64,000 nucleotides of DNA from Pseudaminobacter soli (ex Zhang et al. 2022) (GCF_014595955.1 NZ_JABVCF010000001.1:248001-312000); one strand, 5' to 3'. Positions 1-8,853 are shown, counted from the first letter of the stretch. Made by a program: numbers and translations. The notes: generated from the sequence alone by a model not told the origin.

Positions 1-364
1 CTGCCACAATGGCCTCAGGTCGGGTGCGGGCTACCACGTCGTTGTAGCCGCCCTGGACGATCACGAGGCTTGTTCCCGGGGGCACACTGGCGTCGAGACG
101 CGCGAGCATCCGCTCGAACGTATCCCATCCCACACCGGCATTGATGACGCGCACGTCGTGCCCTCGACTGTGAAGGATCGCATCCAACTGCGCCGGGAAC
201 GCCGCCCTTCTGCCTACGCCGGAGCCGGAGGCGTTGCTGTCACCGAGCACGACCACAGTCGCCGGCTGAGCCCAAGCGTTTCCGGTTGCGAGAGAACTCC
301 CCAGCAGAGTTAAGTATGAAAGGACCAGAGCTGCTTTGCGGATATGTCGAGCGAGCGAACTCAT
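1..364 (-). CDS. SGNH/GDSL-family esterase (arylesterase-like), cut by window edge
   Basis: Probably a secreted serine esterase or lysophospholipase-like hydrolase. About 121 codons are visible and the C-terminal part lies outside the window. Residues 1-33 form a signal peptide ending AWA. GDSN at residues 41-44 is the family block I with the nucleophilic serine, and GGYND further on fits block III (GxND). The block V Asp/His are not in view. The ATG at 364 is supported by an AGGAGG about 7 bases upstream. The TesA/arylesterase group is recognised from motifs only, and the substrate is unknown. Confidence 0.85.
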   Translation of the reverse strand, partial: MSSLARHIRKAALVLSYLTLLGSSLATGNAWAQPATVVVLGDSNASGSGVGRRAAFPAQLDAILHSRGHDVRVINAGVGWDTFERMLARLDASVPPGTSLVIVQGGYNDVVARTRPEAIVA

Positions 365-499
365 GGCGCCTCCTGATCCGCGCCGTACTGGCGGGATGTT
401 GTGGCTCCCAGGATTAGATGCGGCCTTGATGGCGCGCGCAATGCTGCGTCCGCCCATCAGAGGGGATTACTGCGATCGTATTGTACGGTGAGGCGCGGA

Positions 500-733
500 T
501 CAGGCCCGATCTTTGAGGCCCGTGGCGCCTTCCTGCGCCGCGCAATGAGCGCAACAATAGATGACGTCGTTCTGCTCGACCCCGTGCCCGATGACCCTCA
601 CGCCACAATGCGCGCAAGTCGGTGCAAGTTTCTGTATCGCGCATTCGAAGCTGTCGAACGTATAGGTTTGTCCGGCTGACATAACCTGGATTGCTTTGTC
701 GTAGTTGTTTCCGCATTGATCACAAGTCGGCAT
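500..733 (-). CDS. small double zinc-ribbon protein
   Basis: A 77-residue cytosolic protein with three CxxC-type pairs (CDQC near the start, CAHC in the middle, CCAHC near the end) plus a single Cys in between, so it should bind one or two structural metals. Proteins of this look are common and usually uncharacterised in alphaproteobacteria. A longer frame open to 877 exists, but the ATG at 733 follows a good GGGAGG and gives a product that starts directly with the first CxxC. The neighbouring genes do not suggest a role. It could be a metal-storage (metallothionein-like) protein or a nucleic-acid-binding ribbon; neither is shown. Confidence 0.75.
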   Translation of the reverse strand: MPTCDQCGNNYDKAIQVMSAGQTYTFDSFECAIQKLAPTCAHCGVRVIGHGVEQNDVIYCCAHCAAQEGATGLKDRA

Positions 734-910
734 GTAAAACCTCCCTGTCAGATCGATTGCAATCGACCCGAAAACCTTACTCTCAATCGGGTCCACAGCC
801 CAATCGAAATGACCTCCTGTCAAAATTAATTGTAATGGCCTTGAGAGACCAAGCGCTCGGAAAGCTCCCCCCTCCATCGCAGCGCCCGGTCGACCCGGGG
901 CGAAAGCTGC

Positions 911-1168
911 CTATTGGACGCCCGACGGCGATACACCCGCATGCGTCTTCTGCCGAGCACGCTGAGAATTCGTGTGGAGTGGCGCCTGCCGGTAGTGATG
1001 GGTAGCGCGATGATGACGCGTGGTCCTGTGGATGCCGTGCGCGGCCCCAGGGGACATCTCGGAATAGCCCGTGCTCCCGTACCCATGGGCCTGCGCGGCT
1101 GTCACCCCTGCAAACCCGAAGGTGGCGATGAACAATGAAGCTACGGTGGTGGTGAGCAAGCGGCTCAT
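911..1168 (-). CDS. small exported His-rich protein
   Basis: An 85-residue protein with a clear signal peptide (residues 1-27, hydrophobic core LLTTTVASLFIATFGFAG, cleavage after AQA). It is followed by a short, basic mature part rich in His, Arg and Gly, with no recognisable domain. The start is placed at the ATG at 1168 because GGAG precedes it by 6 bases; an upstream in-frame ATG (1183) gives only five more residues. The His-rich mature part could bind metal, but that is a guess. Function unknown. Confidence 0.55.
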   Translation of the reverse strand: MSRLLTTTVASLFIATFGFAGVTAAQAHGYGSTGYSEMSPGAAHGIHRTTRHHRATHHYRQAPLHTNSQRARQKTHAGVSPSGVQ

Positions 1169-1495
1169 TTCAGTCTCCTTCACGCTGCGCCTGATCGGCG
1201 CGCACTCTGCTTAAAGGGAACCTGAAAGCGACGCGCCGAACCGCGGCGAGCCCTAATTGTCTGCTCACTTGGCAGCCTGTCACTGATAACGATCAATTTC
1301 CGAGAGTGAAACCTATAGCGAGGTCCGCAAGGCCCGGATTTACCTCAGAAAACGATCGTCGAGACGCGGCGGAGCTGTCCCAGTTGAGTGGGGGCCGGCA
1401 TAATGCGATCGGGAGCATCGGCAGCAGAAGCTGCTGTTGTGTCGCACTGAGGGTCAGTTTAGCATCAATCCCGTTCACTAGCGGAAGCAGATGCC
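1169..1495. other. intergenic divergent regulatory region
   Basis: No convincing gene. It separates the minus-strand small exported protein from the plus-strand citryl-CoA-lyase operon, so it should hold both promoters. The only motif seen is an FNR/FixK-like dyad at 1283-1296, listed separately. Short overlapping frames here have no ribosome site or family resemblance. Confidence 0.6.
1283..1296. promoter_or_regulatory. FNR/FixK/DNR-like dyad
   Basis: CTGAT-AACG-ATCAA differs by one base from the TTGAT-N4-ATCAA consensus of FNR/FixK-type (Crp-Fnr) oxygen-responsive regulators. It lies about 200 bases upstream of the citryl-CoA-lyase-like gene and about 115 upstream of the small exported protein. 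Activators of this family normally bind near -41.5, but no transcription start is known here. A single 14-base near match can occur by chance. Confidence 0.35.
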
Positions 1496-2278
1496 ATGCA
1501 GATCGGAAAGGCGTTGACGGCCACCACTGAAATCTGCACGGCATCGGCCGATGCCGTGGAAGTCCGCGGAAAGGATCTCTGCCGTGATCTCATGGGCCGG
1601 CTTAGTTTTACGGAATATTTCTACCTTCTTCTGACGGGTCGCGAACCGACCGAGAAACAGCGTTATTTTCTAGATCTCCTGCTGATCGCGATTGCCGAGC
1701 ACGGCATCATGCCGACCGTACAGGCGGCGCGGATGACGCTCGCTGCCGATCCCCAGGCGTTGCAGGGCGCACTCGCCGCCGGGATACTCGGCTGCGGCCC
1801 GGTCCTGCTCGGCACCTCCGACCTCTGCGGCGCGCTGCTTGTGGAGGCGCGCAAGAGGGTCGACGCGGGTGAGGATGCGGATGAGGTCGCCCGGCAACTC
1901 GCGCGCGAAATCCGTGAATCCGGTGGCAAGGCGCCCGGCTTCGGCCATCCGGTGCACCGGCCGGTCGACCCGCGGGCCGAACGCATCCTCGAGCTTGCAG
2001 ACCAGCACGGCGTCAGCGGCGTGCATGTCGACCTCGCACGGCGCATGCGCGACGCGGTTGCCGCGGTCTGGGGCAAGCCGCTGGTCATGAACGTCTCCAT
2101 GACGATCGCGGCCGTCCTGCTCGACCTCGACTTTCCTCCCGCGATGATCAAGGCGATCCCGCTGCTTGCGCGCACGGGCGGACTGCTCGCCCACCTCGCA
2201 GAAGAACAGCAGAACCCCATCGGCTTCGTGCTTGCCGGCCATGCCGAAGCCGCCGTTTCGTATGTCCCCAAAACGTGA
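1496..2278 (+). CDS. citryl-CoA-lyase-like protein (short citrate-synthase fold)
   Basis: 260 residues, well short of the roughly 430 of citrate synthase and matching the compact citryl-CoA lyase group. Family members carry out (retro-)Claisen chemistry on an acyl-CoA thioester, for example citryl-CoA to acetyl-CoA plus oxaloacetate. The conserved GFGHPVHRPVDPRAERI stretch (around residue 150) carries the active-site His region, and a C-terminal LLAHLAEEQ helix is typical. The start at 1496 has only a weak upstream GGAAG. It is the first gene of an apparent operon: the CoA ligase begins 8 bases after its stop. The true substrate is not determined; ligase plus lyase suggests activation and then C-C cleavage of a hydroxy or oxo acid. 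Confidence 0.85.
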   Translation: MQIGKALTATTEICTASADAVEVRGKDLCRDLMGRLSFTEYFYLLLTGREPTEKQRYFLDLLLIAIAEHGIMPTVQAARMTLAADPQALQGALAAGILGCGPVLLGTSDLCGALLVEARKRVDAGEDADEVARQLAREIRESGGKAPGFGHPVHRPVDPRAERILELADQHGVSGVHVDLARRMRDAVAAVWGKPLVMNVSMTIAAVLLDLDFPPAMIKAIPLLARTGGLLAHLAEEQQNPIGFVLAGHAEAAVSYVPKT

Positions 2279-2286
2279 GCTGATCC

Positions 2287-3588
2287 ATGTACGATCCGGA
2301 GGTGGAGACCCGCCCTTGGCCCGAGCAGGCCCTGCACGATGATGCGCAGTATCGACGGCAGGTCGGATATCTGCTCGCCCACTCTGCCTTCTACCAGGAC
2401 AAGTTGAATCGTGCCGGTTTCGGCAGCCAATCCAAGATTGGTGGGCTGGACGCCATCTCGCGGCTCCCCTTTACCGAGAAAGCCGAGATCAAAGCCTCCA
2501 CCGGCGAGGAGAACCCTATCGGCACCCATCTGGCCGTGCCGAGGGAACAGATCGTCCGCATCTTCTCCACCAGCGGCACGACTGGAACCCCGAGCTATAT
2601 CCCGCTGACGGCGCAGGACCTCGACAACTGGCTCGTGGCGTCGGCCCGCAGCTATTCGGCATCGGGCATCGGTCCCGGCCAGGCGATCGTCTCCACCTAT
2701 AATGCCGGACCCTTCGTGGCCGGCGCCGCGCTCGGCACATTCGATCGTATTGGCATGATCCATATCCCAGTCGGCACCGGCAACACCGAGCGGCTGATGA
2801 TGGCAATCCGGCTTCTGAAGCCCGAGGCCGTGGTGATGACGCCGTCCTATGCCGCCCACTTGGCGGAATGGGCGGAGGAGCGGCGCTTCGATCTCAGGAA
2901 CTCCAGCGTCAAGCGCGTGCTGGTCGCTGGCGAGCCGGGCGGCGGCGAGCCTGCGCTGCGCGCGCGCCTGGAAGAGGCGTGGGGCGCTAGAGTGACCGAG
3001 GCCATGGGCATCGGCGATATCGGCATCTCGCTGTGGGGGGAATGCGAGGAACAATGCGGCATGCACCTCGGCGCCCGGGGGTTTGTCCATGCCGAGTTGA
3101 TTGATCCGGAAAGCGGCGAGCCGATCGCCATGGAAAACGGCGCCCAAGGCGAACTCGTTCTCACGCACCTGCGCCACCAGGCTGCGCCGCTGCTGCGCTT
3201 CCGAACCCGCGACCATGTCCAGGTGTGGACATCGCCCTGCCGGTGCGGCCGCACCGCCCCTCGGATCCGCTGCATCGGCCGCACCGACGACATGCTGCTC
3301 GTGCGCGGCGTGAACGTCTTTCCCACCGCAATCCGGGAGGTGGTGCATCAGTTCATGCCGGAGGTGAGCGGGATGATCCTGGTGAAGCCACGATCGGCTG
3401 GCGTGCGGCAGGAGCCGCCGGTGCCGGTTCTGGTGGAACTGGCCAAACATACCGTCGCCGGCCCGGAGCTCGCCGCGAGCATCCAGAAGCGAATCCGTGA
3501 TGCGCTCGTCTTCACGCCAGAGATCGAACTGGTGCCCTGGGGCACGCTCCAGCGCAGCGAATACAAGTCGAAGCTCATTCAGCGATAG
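2287..3588 (+). CDS. PaaK-like AMP-forming acyl-CoA ligase
   Basis: 433 residues, the size of phenylacetate-CoA ligases. An adenylate-forming enzyme expected to activate a carboxylic acid with ATP and CoA. Visible motifs: the phosphate loop STSGTTGTPSYIPLT (about residues 95-109), the hinge region GRTDDMLLVRGVNVFP near residue 337 and the C-terminal YKSK lysine near the end. A CRCG pair before the hinge resembles the Cys cluster of some PaaK-type ligases. It sits between the lyase (8-base gap) and the VOC gene (29-base gap), so co-transcription is likely. Aromatic acid specificity is the family default, but the lyase partner makes a non-aromatic acid equally possible. Confidence 0.9.
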   Translation: MYDPEVETRPWPEQALHDDAQYRRQVGYLLAHSAFYQDKLNRAGFGSQSKIGGLDAISRLPFTEKAEIKASTGEENPIGTHLAVPREQIVRIFSTSGTTGTPSYIPLTAQDLDNWLVASARSYSASGIGPGQAIVSTYNAGPFVAGAALGTFDRIGMIHIPVGTGNTERLMMAIRLLKPEAVVMTPSYAAHLAEWAEERRFDLRNSSVKRVLVAGEPGGGEPALRARLEEAWGARVTEAMGIGDIGISLWGECEEQCGMHLGARGFVHAELIDPESGEPIAMENGAQGELVLTHLRHQAAPLLRFRTRDHVQVWTSPCRCGRTAPRIRCIGRTDDMLLVRGVNVFPTAIREVVHQFMPEVSGMILVKPRSAGVRQEPPVPVLVELAKHTVAGPELAASIQKRIRDALVFTPEIELVPWGTLQRSEYKSKLIQR

Positions 3589-3617
3589 CCACGCAGGTCC
3601 GACGGGAGGATAGGCAA

Positions 3618-4199
3618 ATGCGGAAGCTTCAGTCGCAGGGAGTCCACCACATCACGCTGGTCGGCGCCGACCGCCAGACCTCGATCGATTTCTGGGAGGG
3701 CGTGCTCGGCATGCCCTTCGTCTTCGAGCAGCCCAATCTCGACAGCGCCTCGGAAAGCCACCTCTACTTCGATCCCGGCGACGGGCGGTTGATCACCGTG
3801 TTCACGAATGACGAGCGCAAGCCCGATCCGAAGCGGACTCCGACCGACATCGGCTGCGTCCACCACATCGCCTTCGCGGTCTCGCGCGTCACCTTCCTGC
3901 AGGCGGTGGAACGGCTCAACCAGCGCGGGATCAAGCACAGCGGCGTCAAGGACCGCGGCTTCATGGATTCCATCTACTTCGAGGACCCGCTCGGGCTGTT
4001 GATCGAACTCGCCTCCTATCGATTCGAGCCGCCACACGGCTTCACGCATGCGGACGTGCTGATGGAGGCGCACAGGATCAGGGTCGAGCGCGGCGAGTAC
4101 GCGATCGCCGAGATCCATTTGGCCGATGCGATTGAGACGCTCACCGCGCGGTCGCGGGCGACCCTTTCGCCGGACCGCGAGCCGAAGAACCCGTATTGA
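3618..4199 (+). CDS. VOC-superfamily protein (glyoxalase/ring-cleavage dioxygenase fold)
   Basis: 193 residues with two paired beta-alpha-beta-beta-beta modules. The probable metal ligands are visible: GVHHITLV at the N-terminus, GCVHHIAFAVS in the middle and LLIELASY near residue 134. This His/His/Glu arrangement suits an Fe(II)- or Mn(II)-dependent dioxygenase or isomerase of the type often annotated as ring-cleaving dioxygenase. About 55 residues follow the last ligand without a known domain. The start has GGGAGGATAG upstream. Third gene of the operon. Whether it is a dioxygenase, a glyoxalase or an epimerase cannot be told from sequence. Confidence 0.85.
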   Translation: MRKLQSQGVHHITLVGADRQTSIDFWEGVLGMPFVFEQPNLDSASESHLYFDPGDGRLITVFTNDERKPDPKRTPTDIGCVHHIAFAVSRVTFLQAVERLNQRGIKHSGVKDRGFMDSIYFEDPLGLLIELASYRFEPPHGFTHADVLMEAHRIRVERGEYAIAEIHLADAIETLTARSRATLSPDREPKNPY

Positions 4200-4223
4200 A
4201 CCAACCAGGAGAGGAGACGACAG

Positions 4224-4916
4224 ATGTCCGAGATCAAGCTCAACGTGATCAAGCCGAGCGTCAACAATCTGACGGTCCGAATTTTCCTGCGTGCCGCGGG
4301 GCTGGAGTTCAGCGAGCATGATGTCTACGGCCAGACGCGCAGCGCGGAATTCCTGGCGCGCAACCCTGCGCATCTCACGCCGATGCTCGAGGAAACCGGC
4401 CTACCCCGCGGCGCGCTGTGGGAGAGCTGCGCCATCATGCAGTATCTCTGCAACAAGCAGGGGCTGGACAGCTTCTACCCGAGGGATCCGGCCAAACGCG
4501 CCATGATCGACAGCGCCATGTTCTACCTCACCGGCACGCTCTATCCCTACCTCGCGCGCGCGACCTATCCCGCGCTCGGCTTCCCGCAATATCCCGGCGA
4601 AGTCGGTCACAGCGACGCCGACGCGGCCGCGAAGGAAGCCGCACGGCAGGCGGCCCTGGAGGCGGTCGCGGAGCCGCTTGCCGTTTTCGAGAAGTTCTAC
4701 ATCGGCGACGGCCCCTTCATCGGCGGCCAGAAACCTTCGATTGCCGACATCCGGCTTGCCGCCACGCTCGAATTCCTGGCCGTCATCGACTATCCGCTGC
4801 CGGCCTGGGCGAAGAAGTACATGGCGGCAATGGAGGAGGCCCTTGGCTCCGCCTACAGCGAGCCGGCGGCCGACGTGCGCGGCTATATTTCCTATGTGAA
4901 GTCCAAAGCTGCGTAG
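4224..4916 (+). CDS. glutathione S-transferase family protein
   Basis: 230 residues with an N-terminal thioredoxin-like half, in which the ES pair of GALWESCAI matches the glutathione gamma-Glu contact, and an all-helical C-terminal half containing FIGGQKPSIADIRLAA, the GST C-terminal N-capping signature. Strong GGAGAGGAG ribosome site. Last gene of the citryl-CoA-lyase/CoA-ligase/VOC operon, 24 bases after the VOC gene. Next to a VOC enzyme it could be a glutathione-dependent isomerase (maleylpyruvate/maleylacetoacetate type) or detoxify a reactive intermediate; this is an inference from context. Confidence 0.9.
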   Translation: MSEIKLNVIKPSVNNLTVRIFLRAAGLEFSEHDVYGQTRSAEFLARNPAHLTPMLEETGLPRGALWESCAIMQYLCNKQGLDSFYPRDPAKRAMIDSAMFYLTGTLYPYLARATYPALGFPQYPGEVGHSDADAAAKEAARQAALEAVAEPLAVFEKFYIGDGPFIGGQKPSIADIRLAATLEFLAVIDYPLPAWAKKYMAAMEEALGSAYSEPAADVRGYISYVKSKAA

Positions 4917-5184
4917 AACGGCTTAGCAAAGGAGCGGATCAGGCAGGCGCGGCCCAATCTCCGCCCCAATCTTAGTTGGAAAGAATATCCAAGCTCCATG
5001 AATGGAGCCCGACCAAGCCTTAAAAGGAGGTCTTCTCCCGTATCCAGGGGCATGGGAATCGGGAATGATCAGGCGCCGCCGCGACGTATAGACGCGAGGA
5101 GACCGTCATAGCTGCGCCGCATTTCGCATGACCACAACGACGAATAGAAGCGGGCTAAAGCAGCCTTAAAGAGGTGGGGGTAAA

Positions 5185-5469
5185 ATGAAGTTCAGCAATA
5201 CCGAGACCCTTGCGGTCGTTAAATGGATGGTGCGCACGCGGCTCCTGGAGACCCTTTGCGAGTTGGACCCGCGCGCCGCCTTCGACCGCAAGATTAAGGA
5301 CGATTTCGCCGAACTCGTCGAAGCCGGAGCGATCGCCTTCGGCGAGGCGGTCTATGGCGACGGCGGCGTCGTGTCGGTCAGGCTGCACAGGGACCGGACG
5401 CGCTTCGTGTTCAGGGCCACCGTTGCAGACGGCCGCATAGAGATCGAGCGCCGGGCGGAATGCTTCTGA
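5185..5469 (+). CDS. hypothetical protein, 94 residues
   Basis: Not recognised. A compact soluble protein without signal peptide or membrane segment. The N-terminal half is helical in character (ETLAVVKWMVRTRLLETL) and the C-terminal half looks like a small beta sheet (VSVRLHRDRTRFVFRATV). The ATG at 5185 has GAGGTGGGGG upstream, a convincing ribosome site. It stands alone, 268 bases after the GST gene and facing the acetamidase gene, so context gives no role. The 4917-5184 spacer holds no other gene I can support. Confidence 0.6.
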   Translation: MKFSNTETLAVVKWMVRTRLLETLCELDPRAAFDRKIKDDFAELVEAGAIAFGEAVYGDGGVVSVRLHRDRTRFVFRATVADGRIEIERRAECF

Positions 5470-5547
5470 TTCAAGAGGCGAGGAGGCATCGGTCTCCGCC
5501 TCGTCGAAAAGACTGGCGCGCATGGAAGTCGTCGCGCCTGACAGCCG

Positions 5548-6459
5548 TCAGCGCTTGGACAGCCACTTCTTCTCAATGCGGCAAACCATGGTGTAGGCCG
5601 GATCGAAGACATTGCCCACGTCGTAGCGGACCACCTGCCCCATGAGATGGCTCGCCGCCGCTGGGCTCAGCCCATAATCGCTGCACAGCCAGTTGAACAT
5701 GTCGGTCGTCGCGTGCTGCAGCGCCTGGTCGAGCGGCCGCGCATTGCCGACCGAGTAGATTTCCGTCGCGCTCTCGCCGCGCGGCCAGACGAGCGCGCGG
5801 CCCTTCTCCACCGTCAGGCGCACCTCGACCTCGAAGCAGGTCTCGATCCCGGTGCCCACGATCTCGCCGTCTCCCTGCACCGCGTGGCAGTCGCCGAGGA
5901 AGAACAGTGCGCCTGGCACGGCCACGGGGAACCACACCGTGGCGCCTGGACCGAAGCCGCGATAGTCCATGTTGCCGCCATTCTCGGCACTGGTCGCTGT
6001 CGAGAAGGCCTGCCCGAGGGCGGGCGCCACGCCGAAGCATCCGATCATGGGCTGCAGCGGCAGCACGAAGTTCTCGAGGCCAGGCACCGGTGGGTCAGGC
6101 GTGACAGTCAGTGCGTCGCGGTCAATCCGCCAGATCGTCTTGTCCCGCGGGGGCAGACCGCGGACGAATTCCGGATCAACGACGTTCCCGGCGAGAGCCG
6201 CGCGGGTCCAGCCCGTGTCGCTGATCGGCGTCATGCGCAGGATCTCGACCTTCAGCGCATCCCCCGGTTCGGCGCCGGTCACGAAGATCGGGCCGTTCAT
6301 GGGATTCGGCTCGGGCGCGCGGTGCACGCCATCCTTGTCGAAGCCGTGGGAGTCGATGGTTTCGGTAATCACCGAATCGCCGGAGGCGACGGTCAGGGCG
6401 GGAGGCAAGGTGCCCAGCACATTGTGCCAATGACTCGCGCGGAAATGATGCTTTGTCAT
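5548..6459 (-). CDS. acetamidase/formamidase family protein
   Basis: 303 residues, the usual length of FmdA/AmdA amidases, which hydrolyse short amides to acid plus ammonia in the cytosol. Family hallmarks seen: GDSVITETIDSHGF near residue 30, the block with PGDALKVEIL, and the GDCHAVQGDGEI motif with conserved Cys/His in the middle. The long frame opens at 6564, but the ATG at 6459 (MTKHHFRAS) begins the conserved domain directly; the ribosome site is weak. It faces the 94-residue hypothetical gene. Formamide versus acetamide preference cannot be read from sequence. Confidence 0.88.
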   Translation of the reverse strand: MTKHHFRASHWHNVLGTLPPALTVASGDSVITETIDSHGFDKDGVHRAPEPNPMNGPIFVTGAEPGDALKVEILRMTPISDTGWTRAALAGNVVDPEFVRGLPPRDKTIWRIDRDALTVTPDPPVPGLENFVLPLQPMIGCFGVAPALGQAFSTATSAENGGNMDYRGFGPGATVWFPVAVPGALFFLGDCHAVQGDGEIVGTGIETCFEVEVRLTVEKGRALVWPRGESATEIYSVGNARPLDQALQHATTDMFNWLCSDYGLSPAAASHLMGQVVRYDVGNVFDPAYTMVCRIEKKWLSKR

Positions 6460-6606
6460 GGCTGAATGAGTAGCCGCCCGCCGCAGGCGCGACAAGCTCA
6501 CATGGCGCTGTGGTGATTTGGGCCAGTCGGCGGCTGACTGGCCTCTTCTCGCCACCTTTGGCACATCACAGTGCCACTAAGACAAGGGCGTAGCCTCGTT
6601 ACGCCT

Positions 6607-6831
6607 TCAGGCAGCGGCGCGGCTGGGGCTCTCGTCCGGTAAACCATCGAAGTCGATGGTGAAGCCGCGGCCAATGGCGGCCACCGCCACCAGGTCGGCC
6701 AGTTCCCGATCGGACAAATGACAGTGAGGCGCCACCATCCTGATAGCCTTGATCGCGCCCGCCACGGAGAGTGGGTTCGATTTGTTGCGTCGGGTGTCCA
6801 CGTAGTGGGTGATGATCTGGAGGAGTGTCAT
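6607..6831 (-). CDS. small hypothetical protein, 74 residues
   Basis: Not recognised. A soluble protein rich in helix-forming stretches (NPLSVAGAIKAIRMVAPHC, SDRELADLVAVAAIGRGF). The ATG at 6831 is chosen over the one at 6858 because GAGAGGATCA lies just before it. No signal peptide, metal motif or membrane segment. It is isolated between the acetamidase (147 bases away) and the methionine aminopeptidase, both facing away from it. Confidence 0.5.
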   Translation of the reverse strand: MTLLQIITHYVDTRRNKSNPLSVAGAIKAIRMVAPHCHLSDRELADLVAVAAIGRGFTIDFDGLPDESPSRAAA

Positions 6832-7155
6832 TGATCCTCTCCCGTTCCCGTCCAGCAATTGGGCTCTCTTTCAGGATGCCGGCCAACAACCAAAGTTAGC
6901 ATTGCGAAAAATCAAAAAAGCGCTCGCTCGAAGCCTTTTCAGGGTATGCCTGCACGATGACGCGCAAGTGACGAGACCGCGACCGTCCTGTTGTCTTGAT
7001 GTGTTGCGATGCAGATCGCCGGCTGCCATGGTCAGGCCCGCGGAGTGAAACGAAAGCCGTCTTTCAGCGGTTTTCACTTGAAGGCCCGCCCCGGCAGTGT
7101 CACATGACTGCTTGACCCGGCAAGCCACCCATTCGACTTAACCCCTCATGAGTTC
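6832..7155. other. intergenic region before map
   Basis: About 320 bases between a minus-strand small gene and the plus-strand map gene, presumably carrying two divergent promoters. Short frames on both strands here are not supported by ribosome sites or family resemblance. No repeat or clear hairpin was noticed. Confidence 0.5.
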
Positions 7156-7983
7156 ATGGTGACCTATCTCGACGCAGATCTCGCGCCCACGCGAAACACC
7201 GGCCAGATAAAGCTCTACGGCCCCGAGGCGTTCGAAGGCATGCGCAACGCCTGCGCGCTCACGGCGCGCTGCCTCGACGAACTCGCTCCGATCGTGAAGC
7301 CCGGCGTCCCGACGGAGACCATTGACCGCTTCGTGTTCGAGTTCGGGATGGACCATGGCGCCGTTCCGGCGACGCTGAACTATCGCGGCTACACCAGGGC
7401 CGTCTGTACCTCGATCAACCATGTCGTTTGCCACGGCATTCCCGATGCCAAACCGCTGCGCGAGGGAGACATCGTCAATATCGACGTCACCTACATTCTT
7501 GACGGCTGGCACGGCGATTCCAGCCGGATGTATCCAGTGGGCACGATCAAGCGGGCCGCTGAGCGCCTGCTCGAGGTCACGCATGAGTGCCTGATGCGCG
7601 GTGTAGCGGCGGTCCGCCCCGGCGCCAGAACCGGCGCGATCGGCGCTGCGATCCAGAGCTATGCCGAGAAGGAGCGCTGCTCGGTCGTGCGCGACTTCTG
7701 CGGCCATGGGGTCGGGCGCTTGTTCCACGATGCCCCGAACATTCTGCACTACGGCAGCGCCAATGAGGGCGTCGAGATGCGGCCTGGGATGATTTTCACC
7801 ATCGAGCCGATGATCAATCTCGGCCGGCCGCACGTGAAGGTGCTCTCCGACGGCTGGACCGCGGTGACCCGCGACCGGTCGCTGTCTGCCCAGTACGAGC
7901 ACACGGTCGGCGTGACCGACGATGGCTGCGAGGTCTTCACCTTCTCGCCTGCGGGCCTCGACCGTCCTGGCCTGCCAGGCTGA
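7156..7983 (+). CDS. map: type I methionine aminopeptidase
   Basis: 275 residues. It removes the initiator Met from nascent proteins in the cytosol. The five dinuclear-metal ligands of MetAP are present: Asp in VNIDVTYILDG, Asp in WHGDSSRMYPVG, His in CGHGVGRLFHDAP, Glu in FTIEPMINLG and Glu in AQYEHTVGV. The N-terminal extension of about 25 residues before the catalytic domain is normal for alphaproteobacterial MAP. radC follows about 100 bases downstream on the same strand. The ribosome site is weak. Confidence 0.95.
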   Translation: MVTYLDADLAPTRNTGQIKLYGPEAFEGMRNACALTARCLDELAPIVKPGVPTETIDRFVFEFGMDHGAVPATLNYRGYTRAVCTSINHVVCHGIPDAKPLREGDIVNIDVTYILDGWHGDSSRMYPVGTIKRAAERLLEVTHECLMRGVAAVRPGARTGAIGAAIQSYAEKERCSVVRDFCGHGVGRLFHDAPNILHYGSANEGVEMRPGMIFTIEPMINLGRPHVKVLSDGWTAVTRDRSLSAQYEHTVGVTDDGCEVFTFSPAGLDRPGLPG

Positions 7984-8079
7984 CCGTCGAACAAGCCTCT
8001 TTGCTTTCGTCCGGCTTGCGATAGACTTCCGCCCATCGGTGGGGCGGGGCTTCCATTCGGAAGCCCACGAGGGCGCGGC

Positions 8080-8853
8080 ATGGCTGCAGACGAGAACGAC
8101 GAGCGAGGTTTCTTTCTCGAACAGCCGGTGGTCCTCGGCAAAGCCCCTTCTCGTCCAGCCAAGCCTACCCGGATAGCCGAAAAGCCCCATCAAGCCGGTC
8201 ATCGCGACAGGCTGCGGCAGCGCTTTCGCGGGGCGGGGCCTGCAGCGCTTGCCGACTACGAATTGCTCGAGCTGCTGCTGTTCCGGTCGATACCGCGCGC
8301 CGACACGAAGGCGCGCGCCAAGGCGCTGCTCAAACGTTTCGGCTCGCTTGCCGAAGTGCTCGGCGCGCCGGAGCATCTGCTTCGGGAGGTCGAGGACGTA
8401 GGCGAGGCGGCTGCGCTGGATCTCAGGATCGTCGCGGCGGTTGCCCAGCGCATGGGGCGCAGCGAGATCAAGGGCCGGGAACTGCTCTCCTCCTGGAACC
8501 AGGTGATCGACTATTGCCGCAGCGCCATGGCGTTCGAGGAGCGCGAGCAGTTCCGAATCCTGTTCCTGGACAAAAAGAACGGCCTGATTGCCGACGAGGT
8601 TCAGCAGACCGGGACCGTCGACCACACACCCGTCTACCCGCGCGAAGTGGTGCGGCGCGCGCTTGAGCTCTCCGCCACGGCGATCATCCTCGTTCACAAT
8701 CACCCGTCGGGCGATCCCACGCCGTCTCGGGCCGACATCGATATGACAAAGACCATCATCGACTCGGCCAAGCCGCTTGGGATCGGCGTTCACGACCACA
8801 TCATCATCGGCAAGAAGGGTTATGCCAGCATGAAGGGCCTGCTGCTGATCTGA
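8080..8853 (+). CDS. radC: RadC/JAB-domain DNA repair protein
   Basis: 257 residues. The N-terminal helix-hairpin-helix-like part (residues about 45-110) is followed by the JAMM metalloprotease-like domain. The zinc motif [18 protein letters not shown] (around residue 205) carries the His-x-His and Asp ligands. RadC proteins are widespread and associated with recombination and competence, but their biochemical activity is unresolved. The map-radC order is common in Rhizobiales. The first 35 residues are variable and charged. Confidence 0.93.
   Translation: MAADENDERGFFLEQPVVLGKAPSRPAKPTRIAEKPHQAGHRDRLRQRFRGAGPAALADYELLELLLFRSIPRADTKARAKALLKRFGSLAEVLGAPEHLLREVEDVGEAAALDLRIVAAVAQRMGRSEIKGRELLSSWNQVIDYCRSAMAFEEREQFRILFLDKKNGLIADEVQQTGTVDHTPVYPREVVRRALELSATAIILVHNHPSGDPTPSRADIDMTKTIIDSAKPLGIGVHDHIIIGKKGYASMKGLLLI

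Noticed and set aside
1663-3450. 595-codon minus-strand frame opposite the lyase and ligase genes
   Set aside because: Shadow of GC-rich coding on the plus strand; composition rich in Arg/His/Gly, no family motif, no ribosome site.
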